Assembly (NCBI GenBank): GCA_029964075.1
Contig: CM057136.1
Coordinates: 8,618,001 to 8,682,000 of the forward strand
Source of the DNA: Patiria pectinifera
Lineage: Eukaryota > Echinodermata > Asteroidea > Valvatida > Asterinidae
Length of the DNA stretch: 64,000 nt
Direction: 5' to 3'
Shown here: one piece after another, positions 55,901-64,000 of the stretch
How positions within the stretch are numbered: the first letter of the stretch is position 1
How the letters are laid out: each line of letters starts with the position of its first letter
Notes under the pieces: generated by a model
Told to the model about the DNA's origin: nothing
Databases searched by the model: none
What the model saw: only the letters and a program-made list of their open reading frames with translations
Program-made: the position numbers and the translations under genes

Positions 55901-57978
55901 CAAGACTTTTTTTTTTTGGCCTAATGCTGAGATTGTGCTCTTTTCAAATCTGTAATAACTTTTGTTTTACCAATGTCAACAAATGACTCGGACTCATTTA
56001 GCTTGATCTCATCACATACATGTACATGTACATGTATGTGTAACTGATTGCAAACTAAATGAGAACTACATGTACATGTAACTTCCGTAGATACATGTAT
56101 GGTAAATTGGGGGCAGTATTTGAAAAAAGCCAGTTTTCTCCAGCAACGCTTGTCGGCCCACCAGCGTTGGAAATTGATACAAAAATACAATTTTTTTTTA
56201 ATGACAGCACACCAGGTGCCATGATTTTACAGGATGCTTTAGACTTTCATTCACTAACAGTCCAGCAAGGTATTTCAAAATAATTTGGTACTTTTGTTTT
56301 TTTTGATGTTTAAAATTTTCAGAAATAAATGAATTGGGAGGATTAGAATGTTGTAGCAAATATTGTTAAAGAGGTTGTAGAATGCTCGAAAACATTTCCG
56401 TCATTTTTTTGGTATATGTAGCCTAAGGTGTGATGAAATAAAAACGACTATTGTTTCTGTCATGAAATGAGTACAAAGGGTACTTTTGAGAGCTATTTTT
56501 CAGGTCCTGTTTCGACCCGATCGTGCAATTTGTGTAAAAGTCGTCGTTGCGGGCAGCAAACAAAACACAGTAAATCGTGACGTAATAAACAGGACTCGTT
56601 TATGCTACTCTGCATCGGGAGTCCTGTTTATTACATCACGATTTACTGTATTTGTTTGCTGCCCGCAACGACGACTTTTACACAAATTGCACGTTCGGGT
56701 CGAAACAGGCATGACAGGACTTGAAAAACAGCTCTCAAAAGTACCTTTTGTACTCATTTTATGACAGAAACAATAGTCTTTTTTATTTCATCACACCTTA
56801 GGCTACATATACCCGAAGAATGACGGAAATGTCTTCGAGCATTCCACAACCTCTTTAAAGTAACTTGTTTCACATTTTGGGCTTGTAGATGCTGGAAAAA
56901 CCAAGAAAACCAATCATGTTCTTCATGTTCTTGTAGTCCTGGCTCCCTGACCCCACTTGAGATTGAACAGAGCAATTTGTAGACTTTGGGGAATTGTAAG
57001 GTCAGAGAATCAGTCTAGTTGGCTTGTACCCCTTCACAGGTGTGTAATCAAGTGCAAAGAAAATGTGGAATAACTAAATATTAAAACATGTCAAAAAGGA
57101 GGAGCAGTTTTTAAAAATAAGCAAGTTTTGTCCAACGCTGGTCGGCTGACGAGCGTTGGAAAAATACAATTTCTCTTGAAAATGTCAATACACCAGGAGC
57201 CACAATTTTACAGGATGCTTTAGACTGTCATTCCCTAACAATCATTTCGTGATAATTTGATCATTTCATTTTTTGATCTTTGCAAGTGTTGTATCATCCC
57301 TTTTAGGTTTTGCTTATTAAACAAAATTGAAATTTGTTTATGGTGTAAATCGAGGTCACACATGTGCAACATCATTGGTGAATCGAGGACAGGAACCAAA
57401 TCAAGGACGACCTCGATAAGAAAACGTGTACAAAACCAATGAGAGCTGTTGCAAAAAAGTTAGAGTATAAGCAAAGGAAAAGGGAAGAGGAACAATAGAA
57501 TCCTCGAATAGAATCCTCGCTTTACACCATAAACAAACTTGATTGTACATATATTTGTATAGAAAAGAAGCCTTGCAAAATTGTGAGTATTCCATATACG
57601 TTTGTGCACAAAATGGCTTCCCACAGCAGGCCACATGTACAAGTAGCTATAAATATAATATCGCTCTATGGTGGTCAAGAGAATCTTTTTGAAACTTTTA
57701 TTTTGTGTCCAGATTTGTCCGACGTTTTTGAAATCGTGGTGGAGGAGATTGGCCGAGACTGGCGGCAACTGGCGCGCAAGCTGCACCTGACCGAGACGGA
57801 GATTGTGCGCATCTCCGAGGATCACATGAGGGACCTCCGGGAACAGTCCATGCAGAGCCTGTTGCTATGGAAAAAGAAGATGCGTAGCCAGGCAACTAAA
57901 GCTGCACTGGTGGAGGCGCTTAAGAAGTGCAGAATGATGTATATTGTGGATATGTTGGAGGGAAGCTATTTCCGATGA
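52438..57978 (+). CDS. FADD: FADD, death-receptor adaptor (3 coding exons)
   Basis: Exons 52438-52927, 54573-54611 and 57713-57978 join in frame to 264 aa (human FADD 208). In the family, FADD links death receptors to initiator caspases: its C-terminal death domain binds receptor or adaptor death domains, and its N-terminal DED binds caspase-8-type DEDs. The DED is residues 1-84: 'FICKD' puts Phe at position 25, as in human FADD, and R73-L77 is the RxDL-type motif, with Cys before Leu. The linker (about 85-176) is long and rich in His, Asp and Gly. The DD (about 177-258) reads 'VEEIGRDWRQLARKLHLTET', matching human 'CDNVGKDWRRLARQLKVSDT', then 'LLLWKK' for 'LRIWKN' and 'LVEALKKCRM' for 'LVGALRSCQM'. 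Acts in the cytosol. LRPAP1 runs divergently about 3.5 kb upstream. Confidence 0.94.
53205..53830. repeat. Tandem repeat, about 135 bp, interrupted
   Basis: Units start CTGCGCTTGTTGAAAATTGA (about 53208 and 53339), CTGCACTTGTTGAAAATT (about 53483, whose remainder resumes at about 53748). Each continues with AATAACAG...CAGGTA and GACCAATATGAGCTCAT. The third unit is split by the MITE at 53504-53747. Confidence 0.75.
53504..53747. mobile_element. hAT-like MITE, 244 bp
   Basis: The ends CAGTAGCGTATCC and GTATACGCTGCTG are inverted. The flanks AAATTTAC (53496-53503) and AAATTGAC (53748-53755) match 7/8. It sits within a tandem unit whose sister copies read AAAATTGACA unbroken. Same style as 6486 and 18968. 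Confidence 0.8.
54573..54611 (+). CDS. FADD: FADD micro-exon, 39 nt
   Basis: Flanked by a strong TTTCTTTCTCAG acceptor and a GTGAGA donor, 39 nt, no stop. It enters and leaves in phase 1, so it can be included or skipped without changing frame. It encodes 'GMIQQVREVSMGE', leading into 'DLSDVF', which resembles the human 'GEEDLCAAF' lead-in to the death domain. Inferred, not proven by transcripts. Confidence 0.7.
54853..55090. repeat. Dispersed repeat in FADD intron 2, inverse copy
   Basis: Inverse of 56060-56280: CACCTGGTGTGTTGTAATTT, CCAACGATGGTCCGGCTGA, TTTTTTCAAATACT. Two further copies lie at 56060 and 57100. Confidence 0.65.
55160..55400. repeat. TCTGGTTCCCTGACC repeat, related to 30535 element
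   Basis: GTCTGGTTCCCTGACCTGAC resembles the left end of the 30535-31258 element. ACGGAGCAATTTATAGACGT and AGTCTACCGGTAGCTGGCTT recur at 56950-57040. Probably one full or two partial copies. Confidence 0.5.
55542..55921. mobile_element. Harbinger-like MITE, 380 bp (FADD intron 2)
   Basis: TAA flanks at 55539-55541 and 55922-55924. Both ends are GGCC with A- or T-runs, then AGTCTCCGGATTCTGGTATG and its near complement. The interior is the inverse of 32307-32676. The clearest full copy of this family in the window. Confidence 0.85.
56060..56280. repeat. Dispersed repeat in FADD intron 2, forward copy 1
   Basis: CAGTATTTGAAAAAAGCCAG, CAGCGTTGGAAATTGAT, CACCAGGTGCCATGATTTTA, CAGGATGCTTTAGACT. 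Same order in 57100-57300. Confidence 0.65.
56370..56854. mobile_element. TTAA-flanked foldback, 485 bp (FADD intron 2)
   Basis: TTAA at 56366-56369 and 56855-56858. The arms run almost to the centre (about 56606): AGAGGTTGTAGAATGCTCGA on the left, its near complement on the right. High arm identity suggests a young element. The 56486-56764 frame crosses both arms and is an artefact. Confidence 0.85.
56920..57300. repeat. Two joined dispersed repeats (FADD intron 2)
   Basis: 56920-57060 matches 55240-55400 (GAGCAATTTGTAGACTTTGG, TTGGCTTGTACCC). 57100-57300 matches 56060-56280 (CCAACGCTGGTCGGCTGACG, TTTTACAGGATGCTTTAGAC). Confidence 0.6.
57713..57978 (+). CDS. FADD: FADD exon with death domain
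   Basis: Follows TTTTGTGTCCAG, phase 1 entry, 87 codons plus stop. 'LSDVFEIVVEEIGRDWRQLA' begins the six-helix death domain, and 'ALVEALKKCRMMYIVDMLEG' is its last two helices. The short tail after the domain lacks the human Ser194-type extension. Confidence 0.95.
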
Positions 57979-58247
57979 CTTTTCTTTTTCTTTTTAATTT
58001 GTTGTAGCAACTGCGCCTGAGCACTTGATTGGCACAAAACCTGTGTAAAATAGCTTTTGAGCTATAGTTGTGATCCATAAATGTGGTAGCAGCGTACAGT
58101 GTGGTATAATGTATATATACATTGTCCCACGGACTATATTACATGTATATCTTGCCCTCCATGCGCTATTCTAAGATGCGCGTCATTTCTACTGCACGCA
58201 CATGTACAGTTTGTAGACAACATTCATATTCCACTTTGATTTTTTAA
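57979..58247. other. FADD 3' region
   Basis: Should hold the 3' UTR; no AATAAA seen. Small TGTATATATACATTG palindrome at about 58111. Confidence 0.4.
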
Positions 58248-58755
58248 AGCTATAGTCCATCATTTGTAATTAGTGCATTTTGTTCGTTTGAAGCAACAAA
58301 AGTGTTGAAAATCTAACGAAGGATACTGAACAACTTACTTGATGAAGTTTCAGCTCAGCTTCAGCTTCATATTCCGAGAAAAACAGCATTCTTGGATCTC
58401 GATTTAAAATCAAAAGTTGCTAAATCATGTTTCGAATTGTTTTGAATTGCAGCTTTACGCGATGGTTGCGCACTGATCCAACGAATAGCAACCGCGCGCG
58501 CCTGTGCGTCGTTCCAATGCTTGTGCGCGCTGCGCCGAATAACAAATGAACAACTAATTTAAATTTTCCTACGGTGCTTCTTAAGATGCACCGTTGGAAA
58601 TGCCTTCTTTCGTTGATTTCTTCAAAATGAGAGCTTGCCAGAAAGAATAATTTCACAGGGAGTTTAGTCCCCTTACTATCTTTCAACCAGTATGTTTTTC
58701 AACAATAATTACGCCGATTACTTTTTTGGATAGCTGCAAATGATGGACTCGGGCT
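58248..58755. mobile_element. TTAA-flanked element, copy 2, 508 bp
   Basis: TTAA at 58244-58247 and 58756-58759. The ends AGCTATAGTCCATCATTTGT and CAAATGATGGACTCGGGCT are inverted. Contains a GGTGCTTCTTAAGATGCACC stem. Complete copy of the family also at 47654 and 51855. Confidence 0.85.
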
Positions 58756-58762
58756 TTAATGC

Positions 58763-59819
58763 ATTGTACAGGCCGAGTCAAAAAAAAGAAACCCAAATTT
58801 TGGTACTATTGTTTTAGTGAAGTTCTGCATGTATTACTTACATGTAGCTTTCTGTTAGTACAAGAATCATTCAAATCACTTGTGTGATTTTTAAGTTAAG
58901 GAATTTCATATTGTTATTTTTATTATGTCATGTACAGTGTATATCCATGGATGGAAAGCCCACAACCAGTTTTCATTTGGTAATGCTCCGGTAAAAGGGT
59001 GTAACTTGAAGAAAAAAAAAGTTTGAAAGTTCAATGTCTTCTATTGATTGTATTTGACATCAATTAAACCAATTTTTCCACCACAGGTCGTGAATAATGT
59101 AAAAAAAAAGTACAAATTTCAGTTCCCTGTCTTTACTGAGTTTTTGATAGAGGCTATTTGAAAACAGTTAAACCATTTTTACCATGAAATATCACAAACA
59201 TATTTAAAAGGATTAATTTGGCACATGGTGTACGTGTATCTTGAGAAAGCATATCCACATGCATTATTATTGGACTGCTATGATGCATATAACATACTGC
59301 TAGTATAAGACGGCAAAAAGGTGTGTATCTTTCATGGTTACACCAATTTGCCATGTCGCGTCTGGTCACAAAGCAGGGTGTATCTCAATATGAACCCTTT
59401 TGTCAAAGAAACTGAATCAAACAAACACACATTTGCACGAGATACGCCCTGCTATCTTTGAAACGGAAGGCCGTGGGTTCGTTTATTGTAATCAGCGCCC
59501 CCAATTACCCAAAAATGACTTTACATTGTATCTCCAAAAGGCCAAAAATTGAAGTTACACCCTTTTGCTGTGATGAGGGGGCCGAGATTATGACATATTT
59601 GACGTATTTGAAGTATATTTAACGCGATATGACGTATTTGCATGACTTCCTTAGAGTTCGCACTACACAACTGAGAAAAAAAGGCTTTGAAATAGCTGGC
59701 TCTGTTGTAGATTTGGACCCGATGCATTCAACTTTTTTTCCCACTTTATTTATCGAAATCAACATTTCTGTGAATGAACCCTGAAACTTTACGTATTAAA
59801 GATATGTTATTCACGAAAA
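58763..59819. other. Intergenic, repeat fragment only
   Basis: 58770-58880 shares GAAGTTCTGCATGTA and AGTACAAGAATCATTCAAAT with the foldback at 14232-15397. AATATTTAACGCGATATGACG-type short repeats near 59590-59640. No gene. Confidence 0.45.
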
Positions 59820-60125
59820 AAAAGTCAGTCGGGGAGTCAGTCAGTCAGTTGGGGAGTCAGTCAGTAGTCAGTCAAAGTCACTCAGTCAGTCGGGGAGTCG
59901 GGGAGTCAGTTGGGGAGTCAGTCATGCAGTCAGTAGTCAGTCAGTCAAAAGTCAGTCAGTCAGTCGGGGGGGGGGGGAGTCAGTCAGTCAGTTGGGGAGT
60001 CGGTCAGGCAATCAGTAGTCAGTCAGTCAGTGGGGGAGTCGGGGAGGGAGTCAGTCAGTTGGGAGTCGGTGGGGAGCCAGCCAGTCAATCTGTCAGTCAG
60101 TCGGGGAGTCAGTCAGTCAGTGACG
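59820..60125. repeat. GTCAGTCAGTCGGGGA satellite
   Basis: About 300 bp built from GTCA and GGGGAGTC units. A Ser/Gln/Gly/Val-rich frame (59774-60232) stays open across it because the 4-bp unit lacks stops; it is not a gene. Confidence 0.85.
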
Positions 60126-60404
60126 TCATTATCTTTCAGGCCCATTGGACACAAAATAAGTGTAGTAAACATGTGGAATTTGTGAATTTAGGTGCAGTAA
60201 CATTGTGTATACATTTCTGCTCATTCATTTGATTTCAGAGATTCGATTGCTTCTAATGATATCGCAATGATTGAGGTATTTGCACTGATTTGTTTTGCTT
60301 CAGAACTGATTTGAAGACTGAAATAAAGAATTAACATGTAGAAAAAAAAATCGGAAGTTGGTTTTTATAAAATATTTGCTGGTATCGTTTCTATACCATA
60401 GTTT
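60126..60404. other. Intergenic, no gene recognised
   Basis: No recognised feature. AATAAA at about 60320 on the plus strand is not near a known gene end. Confidence 0.4.
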
Positions 60405-61085
60405 GATGTAAATGCAATTTCAAATTTCCCAGACTATCGAATTTTCCCAGACGATCGAATTTTTTTTAAATTGTGATGAAAATGCAAGTTTTAACCCCTT
60501 ACAATTTTAAATTCCTAGAAAATTCAAATTTTCCCCACTTTTGATGAAAATGCAAGGTTAACCCCTAACAATTTGAAACTTCCCAAAAAAGTCATAGTTT
60601 GCCCAATTTTGATGAAAAAGCAAGGTTTACCCTTACAATTTTGAAACTTTCCAAAAAGGTCAATTTTGCCAAACTTCGATGAAAATGCAAGGTTAACCCC
60701 TTACAATTATGGAACTTTCCGAAAAAAAACTCTTTGCCTAGTTTTGATGAGAATACAAGGTTAACCTCTTCCGATTTCCGATTTCCAGAAAAGTGAAATT
60801 TTCCCAACTTTGATGAAAATGCAAGGTAAAGCCCTTGTAATTTCAAACTTTCAAAAAAAGGAGAACTGTTGCCCAATTTTGATGCAAATGCAAGGTTAAC
60901 CCATACAATTGTAACTGTTCCAAAAAAAGTCAAACTTGCCAAAATAGTGAAACTTTGATGAAAATGCAAGGTTAACCCCTTACGATTTCTGACGTTCCAG
61001 AACATTCAAATTTTGCCCAATTTTGATGAAAATGCACGGTTAACCCCTTAAGATTTCAAACATCCAAAGCAAGTCAAATTTTGAG
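60405..61085. repeat. 68-bp tandem array, about 9 units
   Basis: TTTGATGAAAATGCAAGGTT followed by AACCCCTTACAATTT recurs near 60473, 60543, 60611, 60678, 60747, 60812, 60880, 60957 and 61025. Spacing is 65-77 bp, mostly 67-70. The minus-strand frame 60592-61005 reads through it as an artefact of the period. Confidence 0.9.
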
Positions 61086-61870
61086 AATTCTGAGAGCCAT
61101 TGAATTTGGAGATTGAAGAGATATGGCCAGTGGCGGTTCTGGGGGGGGGGGGCTAGGGACGGCTTAAGCTTCCCCCAAAAAAATCCATAAAAAATATACT
61201 AGCAAAATGTAAACATGTGACGTACATGCGAATTGTCTCCCCCTAAATAAATAGTCGTGAGAAGGGTGCATTTGTACACTTTTAATTTATATAGTTTGCC
61301 TGATTGTAGGATTTTAGCCCTCCCCATTAAAAATAATTATGGCACGAGCCATATAAAACTGAACCCAGATAAAACTTGCAATTATTGTTGGTCGACCACA
61401 TAAATCCAAAAGTAAATATCGCTTGTATAAAACCCTGGATTACCCATTCGATCCAGAAGTAAAAACAAGCGATGACATCTCCTCTTTGAAGAATTGTGAC
61501 TGTGAAAGGAACAGGAGGCCAATTGTGCTTCTGCAGGCTCATAATGCCTAAAGTCATCTACCTTAACTACATGGTGTGCGTCAATACTGAAGTTGTGAGC
61601 TCATATTTGAATACATTTTAATTACTCTGTCATTTTTTTCCACAAAAACATGTCATAGTTCCCTTTTGAGACATGGCTAAAAAGCCTGATTGAACATTTG
61701 ACCCAGAATTTCTGAGGCAAAGACCAGACCCATGCATGCCAACTCCCATAATGACGTCACGTTTAGTGTTGTAACTGTATTGTACGTATACCTGCTTTTG
61801 TCACAAGGCTGTCACTCGACCCATGCGTGAAGCCTGGAAACAGGTGGTCCTCATCATGTAGTCTTAGGCT
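61086..61870. other. Intergenic, one G-rich repeat end
   Basis: CCAGTGGCGGTTCTGGGGGG at about 61131 looks like a hAT-type CAGTGGCG end; its partner was not found. Otherwise nothing. Confidence 0.4.
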
Positions 61871-61874
61871 CATT

Positions 61875-62146
61875 ACTGGACCAAGCCCAGTCTAATGTGG
61901 CTTTCTTAGCTGTTGGTAGCTTTCCAGCACTTAACTAGCGCATCACTCATCACTCAAATCTGATGAGAGGCAGGCTGGCTCTAAACAACAGACGCATATA
62001 CATTGGGGATAGCCTGAGTGCTTATCAAGAACATATTTTATGGTCATCAACTGATTAAATAGCCATTATCTTAGTAGGGGGCTCATGAATACGAACCCGG
62101 GATTCACGGGTTCGCGAAAGCCACATTAGACTGGGCTTGGTCCAGT
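61875..62146. mobile_element. TIR MITE, 272 bp, copy 1
   Basis: ACTGGACCAAGCCCAGTCTA and its complement form inverted ends of about 30 bp. If the ends are CTGGACC/GGTCCAG, a TA duplication flanks it (mariner-like). The interior ends with GAACCCGGGATTCACGGGTT. Identical by eye to copy 2 at 63551-63822 across its whole length. Confidence 0.85.
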
Positions 62147-62151
62147 AATGA

Positions 62152-62544
62152 AACCAGCACACACACGGAATCTGCAATGTCTTCAGAAATAATGATAGCA
62201 TCATTTTAATAAAGTTTTATTGTTGCCAAATGTGCGTGGGTGTGGGTGTATGGGTTGTTGGCTGAGCGCATGGGAGCATTTTTATTTTGTTCGCTTGTTT
62301 TCTTTGATTTTTTTTAATTATTTAAATATTAAATTCCTTTGTGTGGGGTGGGCGTGGTTATGTTGAAAAGGGTGGGGAGGAAATGTTTCTTGGTCATTGA
62401 AGGTTTTACTTAGAAGGCTCATGTCTTTAAAGGATACCCCCATCCCCCCCCCCCCCCCCCCCCCCCTAACCAACCACCCACACCGAGTACCCCCTTCAAC
62501 AATAACAACACCCCCCCCCCACACCACCACCACCACCATTCCAG
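62152..62544. other. Intergenic, C-run
   Basis: A poly-C tract at 62445-62466 and CACCACCACCACCA at about 62521. The Pro/Thr-rich frame here is low complexity. Confidence 0.45.
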
Positions 62545-62765
62545 TGAGGGTTACGTTTCACAAAGGTTGCCCTCCGTTAGGGTTACGATCCGTTAGGGTT
62601 GCCTCCCGTTAGGGTTACGATCCGGTAGGGTTGCCTACCGTTAGGGTTACGGTCCGGTAGGGTTGCCTCCCGTTAGGGTTACGATCCGGTAGGGTTGCCT
62701 CCCGTTAGGGTTACGATCCGTTAGGGTTGCTCTCCATTAGGTTTATACCCTCCGTTAGGGTGGAA
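62545..62765. repeat. 18-bp tandem repeat built on GTTAGGGTT, about 12 units
   Basis: CCGTTAGGGTTACGATCC alternates with GGTAGGGTTGCCTCC, giving an 18-bp step and a 36-bp higher period. Each unit contains TTAGGGTT or TAGGGTT, the animal telomere motif, but the units are not pure TTAGGG. Confidence 0.85.
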
Positions 62766-62769
62766 GTCG

Positions 62770-63545
62770 GCCTGAGCTAGGGTTATATTACTGTAGCCAG
62801 TTAAGTCTGAATATCATGTACATGTACATCAATAATGCACTTTGGATGAGGCTATGCCCTATCCAGGCCTTATATATTCTGTTCACAATCCAGAAAACTG
62901 TCTCCCAAAGCTATATTTTGTCTCTCTATCGACTTCTACGACGAACGTAAACAAAAAAAAACTGTATTCAAGTCCCCCGCCCGCATGAGTACTGGAGGCC
63001 GCCATTTTGAAATATATAGGGTCCACTGTACTAATTCAAGCCCCATTGAAAACAGTGTAAAATCAACAAAGTTCAGGGCCAAGTAACATGCAAGCCAACA
63101 TCACTGGGGTTTCTGAAACAAAAATTTAATTATTGTCTTAATTGTCTTTCATCTTTTCATTTCTTTTCAATTTTACGTACCGTAGCCAATTACATTTTTA
63201 AATATTCACACCCAAATAAAATCACCTGCCGAAAAGTGATAGTTCCCGAGCCTGCATGTAGCCATTTTAAGAGTGGCACCCTTCCACTTTCACAGGCAAA
63301 TAGGACCCATTTTTTCGTCCGTGATTTTATCAAGCCTTCCCTCAGATGGAAGCCCCAAAACCAAGGAGTTGATCCTTGGGTATATTTAAACAATTCCACC
63401 GTTTTTAAAGCCAAACGGTCTCCGTTTTCAAAAGAAATTGTGGGGGCACTTTTTATGCTAATCAGCTGGCGTAGAAATTCTCGCTTGAATGAGGTCTGTG
63501 CACCCTATAAACAGATTGATTTTTATTACCTGGCACAACATGAAT
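62770..63545. other. Intergenic between the two MITE copies
   Basis: No recognised domain. The frame at 63236-63571 overlaps an antisense frame, and neither resembles a family I know. Confidence 0.45.
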
Positions 63546-63550
63546 ACATT

Positions 63551-63822
63551 ACTGGACCAAGCCCAGTCTAATGTGGCTTTCTTAGCTGTTGGTAGCTTTC
63601 CAGCACTTAACTAGCGCATCACTCATCACTCAAATCTGATGAGAGGCAGGCTGGCTCTAAACAACAGACGCATATACATTGGGGATAGCCTGAGTGCTTA
63701 TCAAGAACATATTTTATGGTCATCAACTGATTAAATAGCCATTATCTTAGTAGGGGGCTCATGAATACGAACCCGGGATTCACGGGTTCGCGAAAGCCAC
63801 ATTAGACTGGGCTTGGTCCAGT
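63551..63822. mobile_element. TIR MITE, 272 bp, copy 2
   Basis: No difference from copy 1 (61875-62146) is seen within the 272 bp. The left flank is CATT as in copy 1; the right flank is CATG where copy 1 has AATG. Identity implies very recent movement or duplication. Confidence 0.85.
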
Positions 63823-64000
63823 CATGTGTAGTGTTGGGGAAGGATGGCCAGTCCAAAGCCAGGGAGATACGAAACTTGAGATGACTACAGTAGAATATAT
63901 TGGAAGTTTTTAGCATGTTCCAAAAAGGCTATAGTAGGCCTATGTTACCCTTTATTTACCAACAAGTTTCAAGCCCCTCTTCGTTGCATTATGTTAACAA

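Noticed and set aside
59774-60232. 152-aa Ser/Gln/Gly-rich open frame
   Set aside because: It is the translation of a 4-bp based satellite without stops; no domain or splice evidence.
1-64000. CRISPR array, operon or prokaryotic defence system
   Set aside because: Spliced genes, LINEs, a SINE and MITEs show a nuclear animal genome; tandem arrays here have no spacer-repeat structure.
1-64000. Autonomous DNA-transposon, LTR-retrotransposon or virus-derived genes
   Set aside because: No transposase, integrase, gag, capsid or envelope-like frame was recognised; the DNA elements seen appear non-autonomous and the only RT pieces are LINE fragments.

Overview
This is a eukaryotic, animal window. 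The genes are spliced and spread thin, the intergenic DNA is packed with short non-autonomous transposons, and runs of the palindromic motif ACATGTACATGTA and of GGCCTA are common. Gene content (LRPAP1, FADD, a single-exon rhodopsin-type GPCR) and repeat style suggest a marine invertebrate deuterostome (echinoderm, hemichordate or cephalochordate). That placement is an inference; nothing in the window fixes the species.

Three host genes are supported. (1) A complete single-exon class A GPCR lies at 15600-16613 (+), 337 aa, with all the class hallmarks. (2) LRPAP1 (receptor-associated protein, the ER chaperone of LDL-receptor-family proteins) lies on the minus strand, 48881 to 36125. I rebuilt seven coding exons with phase-consistent splice sites, giving 345 aa with a signal peptide and a C-terminal ADEL. 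(3) FADD lies on the plus strand, 52438 to 57978, as a DED exon, a 39-nt micro-exon and a death-domain exon, together 264 aa. LRPAP1 and FADD are head to head about 3.5 kb apart. They are not known to share a pathway.

Most of the rest is repeats, many with clean ends and target-site duplications (TSDs): Harbinger-like MITEs with TAA/TTA TSDs (592, 32307, 35357, 36463, 55542); hAT-like elements with 7-8-bp TSDs (6486, 18968, 22574, 38995, 42893, 53504); elements with 9-bp TSDs and mostly TAG-starting ends, Mutator-like (1298, 1829, 4195, 30535, 49531); TTAA-flanked elements (9207, 17059, 37810, 47654, 56370, 58248); long foldback elements (8144, 14232, 17634, 23865, 24776, 37653); four 5'-truncated CR1/L2-like LINE tails (20520, 25141, 27200, 42327); and one tRNA-derived SINE (11700). 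Tandem arrays sit at 13.8-14.1, 21.6-22.0, 31.7-31.9, 40.9-41.5, 51, 53, 59.8-60.1, 60.4-61.1 and 62.5-62.8 kb. I found no intact transposase gene.

The most striking structure is nesting. Several foldback elements carry a younger element in one arm while the opposite arm keeps the uninterrupted sequence, so the window holds its own empty-site evidence. Other points of note are a MITE inserted 8 bp inside an LRPAP1 splice donor, an intron that is almost wholly an 86-bp tandem array, and a 9-bp-TSD MITE family that carries a tRNA-like segment. I see no sign of a new enzymatic or defence system.
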